A DNA stretch of 64,000 bases from Altererythrobacter epoxidivorans (GTDB lineage Bacteria > Pseudomonadota > Alphaproteobacteria > Sphingomonadales > Sphingomonadaceae). The stretch covers positions 62,001 to 126,000 of the forward strand of contig NZ_CP012669.1 of the NCBI RefSeq assembly GCF_001281485.1, in the 5' to 3' direction. The notes beneath the pieces are model-generated. The model searched no databases and had not been told where the DNA came from. It worked only from the letters and a program-made list of their open reading frames with translations. This document shows, in pieces, positions 52,513-60,960 of this stretch; position 1 is the stretch's first letter; every line of letters begins with the position of its first letter. Made by a program: the position numbers and the translations under genes.

Positions 52513-55450
52513 GCGGCTGCTGCTTGCCGGGGCCGGGGGATGGGTACTGGCGTTCGCGTCGCCGACGGCAGTTGCTGCGCAGGAAGCGGGCAGCCCCTAT
52601 TCGACCGACCTTCCCCAATTCGCGCATCTGCGCGCGCTGGAAGACCGTGCGACCGACCTCCAGCAGAACGGGGCGCAGGACGCGGCGGGTCGGGCTGCGA
52701 TCATCGCGGCGTGGCGCGATTTGCAGATTGCGGCGCAGCGCACGACCATGCCGGACGGGTCCGTCCATCCGCTCGCTCAGGTGGTGCGCATCAAGATCGC
52801 CTCGCAGCTCTACGCCGATGGCCAGATCGACGAGGCCCTCGCCGAAGTCGAGCCGGGTCTGGAGGCCACCCGACCCTATCTCGACGAATATCCCGCTGCG
52901 ATGGCAGAAGGGGCTGCGCTGCTCGGCGTGTTGCTGACGCACAAGGGAGAGCCCGAGCGGGCACTGGCCCTTGTCGAGCCGCTCTATGCCGATTTCGCCG
53001 AACTGGCCGCACGGGAAGACAAGGAAGGGCTTGCGGTAGCGAAGTCGAACCTCGAATTTTCGCTGTCGCAGATCAATCTCCGCCTCGGCCAGACCGCCGA
53101 AGCGTTGCGATACCAGAAGGCGAGCCTCGACAGCCGCGAGGCTGCATTCGGCCCGAACCATCCGGACACGGTGGCGGGCTATTACGGCTATGCACAGACC
53201 CTCCGCCGGGCGGGGCAGATGGAGGAAGCGGAGCGGTTCGCCCGTATCGCTGTGGAGCGTGCCACCGGCCACGTCGATCCGTCGCACCCGTCCTATGCCC
53301 GCTCGCTGGAGATGCTCGGCATCGTGCTCGCAAATTCGGGCAGGCCGATCGAGGCGACCGATTTCCTCACGAGCGCGCTCGAGCTCAAGCGCGAATACGA
53401 GGGCGCCGACACGCTCGTGTTCGGATATGGCATCCACAATCTCGGCACGATCCTGTTGCAGCGCGAGCGTTACGAGGAAGTGCAGCCGCTCTTCAACGAA
53501 GCCGAAGCGCTGATGTCGCGCTATCAGGGGCCAGCCAGCGCATTCCCGATCCTGGCTCTGGCGTATAACGGACAGGCGTCGCTGGCGCTGGGCGATCCCG
53601 CGCAGGCGGTGCGCCTGCTGGACGAAGGCCGTCAGCGGATGGGCGACGACACGCAGGATGTCGAGGCGCTCGGCCGTCTCCTGCCGGACCTCATCCGCGC
53701 CCACTTGCTGCTGGGCGACCCGGCGAGTGCGCTCGCCCGCGCGGAGCTGTTCGAAGAGCGCATTCTGGCGAGCGACACCACGGACACGTTCGAGGTTGCC
53801 TTCGCCACGCTGTTGCGCGCGCATTCGCAGGTGGTGGCTGGCGCGGGGCGGGAGGAGGAGCGGAAGCTGGCGGCGCGCAATCTGATCGAAGCCGTGCGGC
53901 ATCCGGGCCGGTTCGACCGCGCATCCGGGCTTGAAGTGCGGCATCTCAGCGCGCTCGACCTGGTCATGGATATTGCCGCGGAAGACGACGATGCCGAGCT
54001 GATGCTGGCGGCGATGTCGCTGGTCAGCCGCTCCCACTTGTCTCGCGCTCAGGCGATCCGCACCGAGCGCCTTGCTGCCTCGGACCCGGGTCTGGCGGAC
54101 CTGCTGCGGGCGCTGCGCGAAGCGGAAGATGCGGTCGACGAGGCCGATCGCGCGCTGCTGCTGGCGCTCGCCCGCGGTGAATCGGCCGATCTCCTGCGCG
54201 AAAGCCTGGCTGCCGCGCGAGCGCAGGCGGCGGCGTATCGCGACCAGCTCGCCGCGCGCTATCCCGGATGGGACCGCGCGCTGGAGCAGACGCCCTCGAT
54301 AGCGGCATTGCAGGCAAGCCTTGCCGATGGCGAAGCAATCCTGTCGTTCGCGCCGATCTATTACGGCACCTATGCGCTGCTCGTCACGCCCGACACTGCC
54401 GTCGCGCTGGATCTGTCCGCGAGCCGCAAGTCGGTGATCGACCTCGCCAACAGTCTCGGGGCGAGCGTGCGTGTGGGCGGGTTCGACGGCCCCGCTTCGC
54501 GCGGCCTCGGTGCCAGCCTGTTTCCGGAGCCGGTGATGGAACGGCTGGCGAAGACGCGGGCGCTCAAGCTTCACACTGGCGGCCCGCTCGCATCCCTTCC
54601 GTTCTCGCTGCTGCAAGGTTGGGGCGGCGGGGCCGACACCGCGTTTCTGCACGACAGGTTCGCGCTCAGCTATCTGTCGGACCTCAGCGTGGAAGGCGCA
54701 TCGCCGACACTTCCGGGCGAACGGGACGCGCCGCTGTCGCTGGTGGCGTTCGCCGCACCCGCGCCGTTCGGTGCCGCCGGCGCGAGCGAGGACGCCGTGC
54801 CGCAGCGCAGCCCTTCCCGCATCAGCGACTATTTCGATCGCGCCGCCGCTAACGCCGATGCGCTCGCCAGCCTGCCCGCTCTCCCCGGCACCGCCGATGA
54901 AGTGCGCGCGATTGCTGCATCGATATCGTGGGACACGGAGACCCTGTTCCTTGCCGAGGATGCCAGCGAAGCAAACTTCCGCAGCGCACAGGCGAGCGAA
55001 GCCGACGTGCTGGTGATCGCGACCCACGGGATCGTTGCGGGCGAGGTAGAAGGCATTGCCGAACCTGCGCTGGTGCTGTCGCCCGGCGCACCGGGCGGTG
55101 ACGACGGTCTTCTGACGGCTGGGGAAATCGCGCGACTGAGGCTGGTGGCGGACTGGATCATTCTGTCTTCCTGCGACAGCGCAGCGGGGATGAGCGGCGG
55201 CCTGCCCGCGTTTTCCGGCCTCACGCAGGCGTTTCGCCAGGCGGGCGGGAAGGATCTGCTGGTCACGCACTGGAAAGTGCGCGACGACATCGCTGCCTAT
55301 GTCAGCACGCAGGCGGTGCTCAATTATCGCAGCGGCATGACCAAGGCCGAAGCCCTCCGCGCGGCGATAGACAGTCTGCGCAAGGAAAGCGGGATCACCG
55401 GCGCGGATGAGCCGTTCGCGTGGGCGCCGTTCGTGCTGATCGAAGGCTGA
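52493..55450 (+). CDS. Exported TPR-CHAT caspase-like protein, apparent ATC start
   Basis: From ATC 52493 the protein has 985 residues. It begins with a twin-arginine-like signal (TSFSTRRLLLAGAGG ... AVAAQ). TPR repeats fill about 60-520 (ALRYQKASLDSREAAFGPNH, GYYGYAQTLRRAGQMEEAER), a coiled coil follows (about 535-600), and a CHAT protease domain closes the protein (about 690-985) with His845 in IATHGIV and Cys894 in ILSSCDSAAG. ATC follows AGGGGAGG by six bases; the nearest ATG (52409) lies far inside the lipoprotein gene and gives no signal peptide. An exported CHAT protein is unusual. Confidence 0.88.
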   Translation: MTSFSTRRLLLAGAGGWVLAFASPTAVAAQEAGSPYSTDLPQFAHLRALEDRATDLQQNGAQDAAGRAAIIAAWRDLQIAAQRTTMPDGSVHPLAQVVRIKIASQLYADGQIDEALAEVEPGLEATRPYLDEYPAAMAEGAALLGVLLTHKGEPERALALVEPLYADFAELAAREDKEGLAVAKSNLEFSLSQINLRLGQTAEALRYQKASLDSREAAFGPNHPDTVAGYYGYAQTLRRAGQMEEAERFARIAVERATGHVDPSHPSYARSLEMLGIVLANSGRPIEATDFLTSALELKREYEGADTLVFGYGIHNLGTILLQRERYEEVQPLFNEAEALMSRYQGPASAFPILALAYNGQASLALGDPAQAVRLLDEGRQRMGDDTQDVEALGRLLPDLIRAHLLLGDPASALARAELFEERILASDTTDTFEVAFATLLRAHSQVVAGAGREEERKLAARNLIEAVRHPGRFDRASGLEVRHLSALDLVMDIAAEDDDAELMLAAMSLVSRSHLSRAQAIRTERLAASDPGLADLLRALREAEDAVDEADRALLLALARGESADLLRESLAAARAQAAAYRDQLAARYPGWDRALEQTPSIAALQASLADGEAILSFAPIYYGTYALLVTPDTAVALDLSASRKSVIDLANSLGASVRVGGFDGPASRGLGASLFPEPVMERLAKTRALKLHTGGPLASLPFSLLQGWGGGADTAFLHDRFALSYLSDLSVEGASPTLPGERDAPLSLVAFAAPAPFGAAGASEDAVPQRSPSRISDYFDRAAANADALASLPALPGTADEVRAIAASISWDTETLFLAEDASEANFRSAQASEADVLVIATHGIVAGEVEGIAEPALVLSPGAPGGDDGLLTAGEIARLRLVADWIILSSCDSAAGMSGGLPAFSGLTQAFRQAGGKDLLVTHWKVRDDIAAYVSTQAVLNYRSGMTKAEALRAAIDSLRKESGITGADEPFAWAPFVLIEG

Positions 55451-55454
55451 TCGC

Positions 55455-56840
55455 CTATTCGAACCTGTCGCGATTGGCGCGGCGCAGGAATTCGGCCATT
55501 TCCGGCGTCAGCTTGCGCATCTCTTCCGCCTTTTTCTCGTAGGCATAGGCATTGGGTACCTCGACCCGGCCGCTGTCGGTCCCCTGACCGGCGCGGTACA
55601 TGGCGGCGGCCTGCACGGCCCCGTCCAGCTCCCCGTGCTCCGCGGCGCGCTTGAACATTTCGAGCGCGAGCTTGTCGTCGCGCGCCACGCCGCGTCCTTC
55701 GCGCAGGGCATACCCCGCGGTCAGCTCTGCCGGGCCGTATCCCTCCATCGCCGCCTTGGCGATGAATTCGAAGCCGCGCGCATGGTTGGCCGGGATGTTC
55801 TTGCCGGCAAGCAGTTCGAACCCGACATCGTTCGCAGCGATCACGCTGCCATTGTCTGCGGCCCGCTTCATGTAGAACACGAACTTGTCCGCATCCTTGG
55901 CCAGCCCGGTGTGCCCGTCGAGGTAGAGCGCTCCGAGCTTGCGGCTCGCGAGGATATCCCCGCGCATCGACAGCTCGACTAGGATTTCGAGTGCCTTTTC
56001 GGTGCTCTGGGGCAGCAGCCATTGTGCGCCAAGGTTGGTGAGCAGCGCCTGATAGCTTTCATCGTCGGAAGTGGCTGCGCTCGACTTCTTTGTGACGCGG
56101 GTGCCATAGGGTAGCTGCACACCCGTGAGGTAGGCAGCGGCCAGCGTATGCGCGGCCTTGTCTCCCGGCCTCAGGCGACCGGCGGTGGTCAGTTCGATTG
56201 CCTTGGCCAGCGCCTGCGCTTTCTCCTCGCGATAGGCGGCGGCGCGCTCCTCACCCTTGCCGTCGGCGATCTTCCAGCGATCGGTGCGCTTGAAGTCGAC
56301 TTCGTATTCGCCCCGGTCGACGCAGAAGCTGCAATGCGCCGGATCGAGCACGATCCGCAGGTAACCGGCCAGCGCGTCGCGATTGCCGAGTTCGGCACCC
56401 TGCTCGAAATAGGACAGCGCCTCGCTGCGGTCGCGCTCGCGCCTCATCTTGGTGTAGTAGTCGGGCGATTCCGCGATCTCGCCCACGCGCAGGAAGGCCG
56501 TGCCGTCGCCCTGCTCCATCGCCATCGCATAGTATTTGAGCATGTTGCTCACGATCGCATCGCTCGACCAGATTTCTCCGAGGATATCGTCCCGGATGCG
56601 GTCGGCGAAGGCGATCTGCGCAGAGGCTTTGCCTCCGTCCGCTTCAGCCTTGAGCGCCTGCACTTCCGGGTCGGCATACCACGCCTTCACCCGTTTCTCC
56701 GACGCCGCCAGCGCTTCGGCGGATTGCTGTTCCAGCATCGCGTAGGTCGGTGGGCCATTGTCCTGCTGTGCAGCGGCATTGGTGGCCGAGAGCAGCGCGG
56801 GCAGTAGCGCCACAGAGACGCACGTTAGGGTTCTGGGCAT
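55455..56840 (-). CDS. Exported Sel1-repeat protein (461 aa), convergent with the CHAT gene
   Basis: Signal peptide about 1-24 (ALLSATNAAAQ), then Sel1 repeats in two blocks (about 60-170 and 270-440; for example ASRKLGALYLDGHTGLAKDA and ELTAGYALREGRGVARDDKL). Unlike its relatives at 41684-47175 the repeats lack paired cysteines; the only cysteines after the signal sit in HCSFC. The stop is four bases from the CHAT stop. ATG 56840 has GGAAG upstream, and the cluster motif lies at 56899-56914. Confidence 0.85.
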   Translation of the reverse strand: MPRTLTCVSVALLPALLSATNAAAQQDNGPPTYAMLEQQSAEALAASEKRVKAWYADPEVQALKAEADGGKASAQIAFADRIRDDILGEIWSSDAIVSNMLKYYAMAMEQGDGTAFLRVGEIAESPDYYTKMRRERDRSEALSYFEQGAELGNRDALAGYLRIVLDPAHCSFCVDRGEYEVDFKRTDRWKIADGKGEERAAAYREEKAQALAKAIELTTAGRLRPGDKAAHTLAAAYLTGVQLPYGTRVTKKSSAATSDDESYQALLTNLGAQWLLPQSTEKALEILVELSMRGDILASRKLGALYLDGHTGLAKDADKFVFYMKRAADNGSVIAANDVGFELLAGKNIPANHARGFEFIAKAAMEGYGPAELTAGYALREGRGVARDDKLALEMFKRAAEHGELDGAVQAAAMYRAGQGTDSGRVEVPNAYAYEKKAEEMRKLTPEMAEFLRRANRDRFE

Positions 56841-56898
56841 GACGGTTCTTCCTTCGGAGTAATTATGTCCACCAGGATTATTGTGCGCAGAACTTCCG

Positions 56899-56914
56899 CA
56901 GGAAAGTGACAAAT
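56899..56914 (-). promoter_or_regulatory. Candidate response-regulator site, copy 2
   Basis: CAGGAAAGTGACAAAT, matching the 49640 site at 14 of 16 positions, same orientation, about 60 bases before the Sel1 gene start at 56840. This suggests that the Sel1 gene and the nine-gene operon answer to the same regulator, presumably the one at 49892. Confidence 0.5.
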
Positions 56915-56954
56915 TCCGTTAAAACCTCTTTGGCCCGGCATAACGCTTCGGACT

Positions 56955-57459
56955 AGTTCAGCCGCTGGTAAAGGATGCGGGGTTCATCGTGTTGTCGTGC
57001 AACCTGTTCGACGCGGCGATCATGAAGACCTGCGTCATCGGACCCGAGTTCCGCGACCGTTACCTGTCGAACCCGGACGATTCCGAAGCGTTCGAAGGGC
57101 CGGTCGTGGTGTTCGACGGGCTGGAAGACTACCACGCGCGGATCGACGATCCCGCACTCGGCATAACCGACCGGCACACGCTGATCATGCGCGGCGCGGG
57201 TCCGGTCGGCTATCCCGGTGCGGCGGAAGTCGTGAACATGCGCGCGCTGCCGTGCATCGGCGACGGGCGGCAATCGGGTACCTCTGCGAGCCCCTCGATC
57301 CTCAACGCCTCGCCCGAGGCGGCGGCGGACGGCGGACTGGCGCTGGTCGAAACCGGTGACCGGCTGCGGATCGACCTCAACCAGCGCACGGTCAACCTGC
57401 TCATTCCCGAGGCAGACACTGATGTACCTTGTCGTTCCAAGCCACTTGTACAATTCTGA
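56955..57459 (+). pseudogene. Fragment of an IlvD/Edd-family dehydratase
   Basis: The reading ([20 protein letters not shown], then [64 protein letters not shown]) is the C-terminal region of sugar-acid or dihydroxy-acid dehydratases. The front two thirds, with the Fe-S cysteines, are absent. About ten residues seem missing between EVVNM and ALPCIGDG, and the last 14 residues before the stop are foreign. I read it as debris cut at both ends by insertions; it could still be translated but not work. Confidence 0.82.
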
Positions 57460-57809
57460 GTCCTGAGAAAGCTATCGAACCAATAGCTTAATAGGCAAAT
57501 CGGGCCTTTGTGCGGGTTTCGTGATTTTCCGAACTGTATAAACATCGGAAAATAAACGGAAAAAGAGGCCGAATGTGATGCCTCTTCTGGGCACCAGTAG
57601 ATTAAAGCACTGAAATATATGGAGAAAAGGATACTCCTTGAGGACTCTTATTGATCCTCCAAACTCTTGTCTTGGCTCGTCTTTTCCGTTCTCTTTCAGT
57701 GCCTAACAGTTTCTGGCGGCCAAATCTCTGATTGTCCCGGATCGATCTTGCTCGAAATTCTTGCGGGCCTTTTTGTGGGCTTATGTCAAAAACATATTTA
57801 AGGGCCCTC
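57456..57809 (+). repeat. Integrase leader region, copy B
   Basis: Diverged relative of 40907-41266 with the same order of landmarks: CTGAGTCCTGA, a 7-bp hairpin with loop CGAACCA (57469-57489), the 27-base core (57570-57596), TTGAGGACTC and GCGGGCCTTTTTGTGGGCTT. At the place of the integrase start there is an ATG (57810) but what follows is not integrase-like, so the gene has been lost. Confidence 0.6.
57570..57596. repeat. Attachment-site-like direct repeat, copy B
   Basis: Matches 41022-41048 in 26 of 27 positions. Here the left part also pairs with itself (AAGAGGC ... GCCTCTT around 57563-57586), which copy A does not. The two copies delimit 16.5 kb holding the Sel1/CHAT cluster. Confidence 0.55.
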
Positions 57810-57979
57810 ATGACCTTCGTAATCGGGATTTTTCCAGTTGTTGTAAGGCGTCGGGGTACTTGGTTTGCCGCGATCTCTGTCGCGCAGAGGGCTACAGCAA
57901 CCGGAGGTGAGCCATCAGCATCTGTCTGCGACTGGAAGGCGGTTGCGCCATGGCTTATGAAAAGCGCTATTAATGCAAT
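57810..57979. other. Short intergenic stretch with no recognised feature
   Basis: Between the integrase leader copy B and nrdG. A short plus-strand frame crosses it but resembles nothing known and has no ribosome site. Confidence 0.4.
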
Positions 57980-58717
57980 CTAGCGAAAGATAAGTTCCAG
58001 CGGGCTGTGCTGTTGCAGTTGGTTGATATCCAGTTGACGGTGCGGCGGTGCGAGGGGCGCAAGCGTAGGGCGATCAGGTTCAATCACTGCCATCTGTATC
58101 GCGTACCGGCCTCGGTAGCCGCGTGCGGCCAAGTCCTTCGCAATAGTGAGAATATCGTCTTCGTTCAGCAGATCGGTATGAACCGTAGTGCGCACCTCAA
58201 AGCGAACCGTGCCCTGCGCACAAAGCATGTCGAGCGTGGAGTTGAAGCGCCGCCATGCCGTGACGCCCGTCACTTCGGCAAACTTTGCTCGCGGCGCTTT
58301 GTAGTCGAGCGCGATCCTGTCCAACAATTGTGCCTCGAGCAGGCGGGTGATCACATCCGGGCGCAAGCCGTTGGTATCGAGCTTGATGGCGAAACCCATG
58401 GCCTTTACCTTTTCGGCAAAGTTGGCAAGGCCGGACCAGGTGGTTGCTTCTCCGCCCGAAAGCACCACGCCGTCCAGCAGTCCGCGCCGCCGGGTGAGAA
58501 AGTCCATGACCGCGCCTTCCCCGATGCTTCCCTTGCCCAAGACGATCTGCGGATTGTGACAATATCCACAGCGCATGTTGCACCCTGCGATCCAGACGAT
58601 GCAGGCCGCGCAGCCCGGGAAATCCAGCATGGTGAACGGGGTCAGGGCATGGAAGGGCGTGGCGGCGCGGTTCTGACCGCGCCGCCTGTCCCGAGCAAGA
58701 GTTGCAGCGGTTGCCAT
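57980..58717 (-). CDS. nrdG: Anaerobic ribonucleotide reductase activating protein (radical SAM)
   Basis: A 245-residue radical SAM protein. The Fe-S cluster motif C-x3-C-x2-C is at Cys46, Cys50 and Cys53 (GCNMRCGYCHNP), followed by LSGGEAT for SAM binding. It generates the glycyl radical on NrdD. It is longer than E. coli NrdG (154) and resembles the longer NrdG2/PflA-like activators. It starts one base after the nrdD stop and the two form an operon. Confidence 0.93.
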   Translation of the reverse strand: MATAATLARDRRRGQNRAATPFHALTPFTMLDFPGCAACIVWIAGCNMRCGYCHNPQIVLGKGSIGEGAVMDFLTRRRGLLDGVVLSGGEATTWSGLANFAEKVKAMGFAIKLDTNGLRPDVITRLLEAQLLDRIALDYKAPRAKFAEVTGVTAWRRFNSTLDMLCAQGTVRFEVRTTVHTDLLNEDDILTIAKDLAARGYRGRYAIQMAVIEPDRPTLAPLAPPHRQLDINQLQQHSPLELIFR

Positions 58718-58718
58718 A

Positions 58719-60740
58719 TCAGCGCGGCGGAGCGAACAGGTCACCCACCATGGCCGCGTCTTCGGTAAAGTGTCGACGCTGGCGATGCTCGCCCTGCTTA
58801 CCCTTGTTGAAGCTGTCGACCGGCCGGAAATAGCCCATCACGCGGGTCCACACCTTGGTCCGTTCGCCGCATGTGGGACATTCGGGCTGTTCGCCATCAA
58901 GATAGCCATGTGTGTCGCAGACAGAGAACACCGGGGTCAGCGTGACATAGGGCAAGCGGTAATTGGTCAGCACCTTCTTCAGGAAATTGCGTGCGGCATC
59001 CGCGCCCGACAATTTCTCGCTCATATAAAGGTGCAGCACGGTGCCGCCGGTATATTTGCATTGCAGCTCGTTCTGTAGTTCGAGCGCCTCGAACGGGTCG
59101 TCGGTATGATCGACCGGGATCTGCGAAGAGTTGGTGTAGTAGATGTTTTCATCGCAGCCTGCCTGAAGGATGCCGGGGAAGCGCTTCTTGTCTTCCTTGG
59201 CAAACCGGTAGGTCGTGCCCTCAGCCGGGGTGGCCTCAAGATTGTAGAGGTTGCCGGTGTTCTCCTGGTAGACAACCAGCTTTGCCCGCATATGGTCGAG
59301 GATATCTAGCGCCATGGCGATCCCGTCCTCTTCGGTCAGATCGGAGGTGTCGCCGGTGAAGTTGCGGACCATCTCGTTCATTCCGTTGACTCCGATGGTC
59401 GAGAAATGGTTGCGCAGGAACGGCAGATACCGGGCAGTGAAGGGGTAAAGCCCGCGGTCGTACATCTTCTGGACGAATGCGCGCTTCTTCTCGAGCGTCG
59501 ACTTGGCGATGTCCATCAGCCGGTCAAGCTCCGCCATCAGGCCGGGTAAATCGCCTTTGAAGCGATATCCGAGCGCGGCCATGTTGATGGTGACGACGCC
59601 GAGCGAGCCGGTCATTTCCGCTGAACCGAACAGACCGTTGCCGCGTTTGAGCAGTTCGCGCAGGTCAAGCTGGAGACGGCAGCACATTGAGCGCACAGCA
59701 CCGGGCGAATAGGCTTCCGGATTGGGGCGGCGTTCGCCTGTTCCGGGATCGCGGATGTACTGGCTGCCGATGAAATTCTGAAAGTAGGATGATCCGACCT
59801 TGGCCGCATTCTCGAAAATGGCGGTCGCGACCCTGCTGTCCCAGTTGAAGTCCTCGGTGATATTCACGGTCGGGATTGGGAACGTGAAGGGCTGCCCTGT
59901 GGCATCGCCCTCGGTCATGACTTCGTAATAGGCGAGGTTGATCAGTTCCATCTCAGCCTCGAAATGAGCAAAGCTCATATCCGCCAGGCTGCGCAGGCCG
60001 ATATCGCGCGCCTGTGCCCGATCAAGCAAAAACTGATTGTCGATGCCCTTAAACAGGTGTTCGTCGCGGTAAGTCGGATAGAGGTTGCGAAGATCCTCCG
60101 GCACCACGATGTCCAGCGTGATATTGGTGAACGGCGATTGTCCCCACCGCGCCGGGACGTTGAGGTTGTAGACGAACTGGCGGATCGCTTTCTTGACTTC
60201 GGCGTAGCTCAGATTGTCGTAAAAGACATAGGGTGCAAGATAGGTGTCGAAGCTGGAGAAGGCCTGCGCGCCCGCCCATTCCGATTGCAGGATCCCCAGG
60301 AAATTGCTCATCTGCCCGAGCGCCTCGCGGAAATGGCGCGGCGGACGGGAAGACACTCGGCCTGCGACCCCGTTGAAACCATCGTTAAGCAAAGCTCGCA
60401 AAGACCAACCTGCGCAATAGCCGGTCAAACAATCGAGGTCGTGAATGTGAATGTCGCCTTGTCGGTGGGCCAGCCCTTCTTCCGGCGCATAAATCTCGTC
60501 GAGCCAGAAATTGGCGATTACCTTGCCGGCGACATTGCTGATCAGGCCGGCATGCGAATAGCCGACATTGGCGTTGGCCTTGATCCGCCAGTCGGCACCG
60601 GAAATGTATTCACCCACAGTGTCCGAACAATCGATGCTGCTGCCCTTCCACAGAGGGCCGGAATTTGGCGCGTGACAACGCAGCCGATCAATTACTGCAG
60701 TGGTTTCGTCGCCATCTTTGTTTTGCAGTTCCAGTGCCAT
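58719..60740 (-). CDS. nrdD: Class III anaerobic ribonucleoside-triphosphate reductase
   Basis: A 673-residue glycyl-radical enzyme that makes dNTPs without oxygen. It has the NrdD start region (ANVGYSHAGLISN, HIHDLDCLTGYCAGW), a zinc-site cysteine set (CDTHGYLDGEQPECPTCG) and the glycyl-radical segment RVMGYFRP (Gly636). No N-terminal ATP-cone is visible. Expression under low oxygen is supported by the FNR box at 60839-60852. Unusual for mostly aerobic sphingomonads. Confidence 0.95.
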   Translation of the reverse strand: MALELQNKDGDETTAVIDRLRCHAPNSGPLWKGSSIDCSDTVGEYISGADWRIKANANVGYSHAGLISNVAGKVIANFWLDEIYAPEEGLAHRQGDIHIHDLDCLTGYCAGWSLRALLNDGFNGVAGRVSSRPPRHFREALGQMSNFLGILQSEWAGAQAFSSFDTYLAPYVFYDNLSYAEVKKAIRQFVYNLNVPARWGQSPFTNITLDIVVPEDLRNLYPTYRDEHLFKGIDNQFLLDRAQARDIGLRSLADMSFAHFEAEMELINLAYYEVMTEGDATGQPFTFPIPTVNITEDFNWDSRVATAIFENAAKVGSSYFQNFIGSQYIRDPGTGERRPNPEAYSPGAVRSMCCRLQLDLRELLKRGNGLFGSAEMTGSLGVVTINMAALGYRFKGDLPGLMAELDRLMDIAKSTLEKKRAFVQKMYDRGLYPFTARYLPFLRNHFSTIGVNGMNEMVRNFTGDTSDLTEEDGIAMALDILDHMRAKLVVYQENTGNLYNLEATPAEGTTYRFAKEDKKRFPGILQAGCDENIYYTNSSQIPVDHTDDPFEALELQNELQCKYTGGTVLHLYMSEKLSGADAARNFLKKVLTNYRLPYVTLTPVFSVCDTHGYLDGEQPECPTCGERTKVWTRVMGYFRPVDSFNKGKQGEHRQRRHFTEDAAMVGDLFAPPR

Positions 60741-60785
60741 GATCCATCGCCCTCCGAAGTGGTTGGCGATTGGTTAGATCCCTCA

Positions 60786-60804
60786 ACCACAAGATGTTGT
60801 GTGT
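60786..60804. promoter_or_regulatory. Possible NrdR box upstream of nrdD
   Basis: ACCACAAGATGTTGTGTG resembles the NrdR consensus (ACACWATATATWGTGT-like dyad, CACAA-N4-TTGTG). Only one box is seen; NrdR usually binds two, so this is tentative. Confidence 0.35.
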
Positions 60805-60838
60805 GGAATCGTTGATAGGCACAATTTTTTGGCGATCA

Positions 60839-60852
60839 TTGATAAATATCAA
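60839..60852. promoter_or_regulatory. FNR/Anr box upstream of nrdDG
   Basis: TTGATAAATATCAA is a perfect match to the FNR/Anr consensus TTGAT-N4-ATCAA, about 100 bases before the nrdD start and 110 bases beyond the end of nsrR. It implies activation of nrdDG when oxygen is low. Confidence 0.85.
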
Positions 60853-60960
60853 TTGGCTCGAGAATTCCTGTGATCCGGCAAGCCTCTCACTCCCGGGCGA
60901 AAGCCACCGGCCAGAAAGTCATTGGCATTCTTGCATGGATGGGAACGTGATTGGCCGGTG

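Noticed and set aside
52316-55270. Long minus-strand open frame of 984 codons opposite the CHAT gene
   Set aside because: A mirror of GC-skewed codons of the CHAT gene; composition is Arg/Gly/His-rich without any domain.
57810-57983. Second integrase start at 57810
   Set aside because: There is an ATG at the matching place but the following codons do not resemble an integrase and the frame is short.
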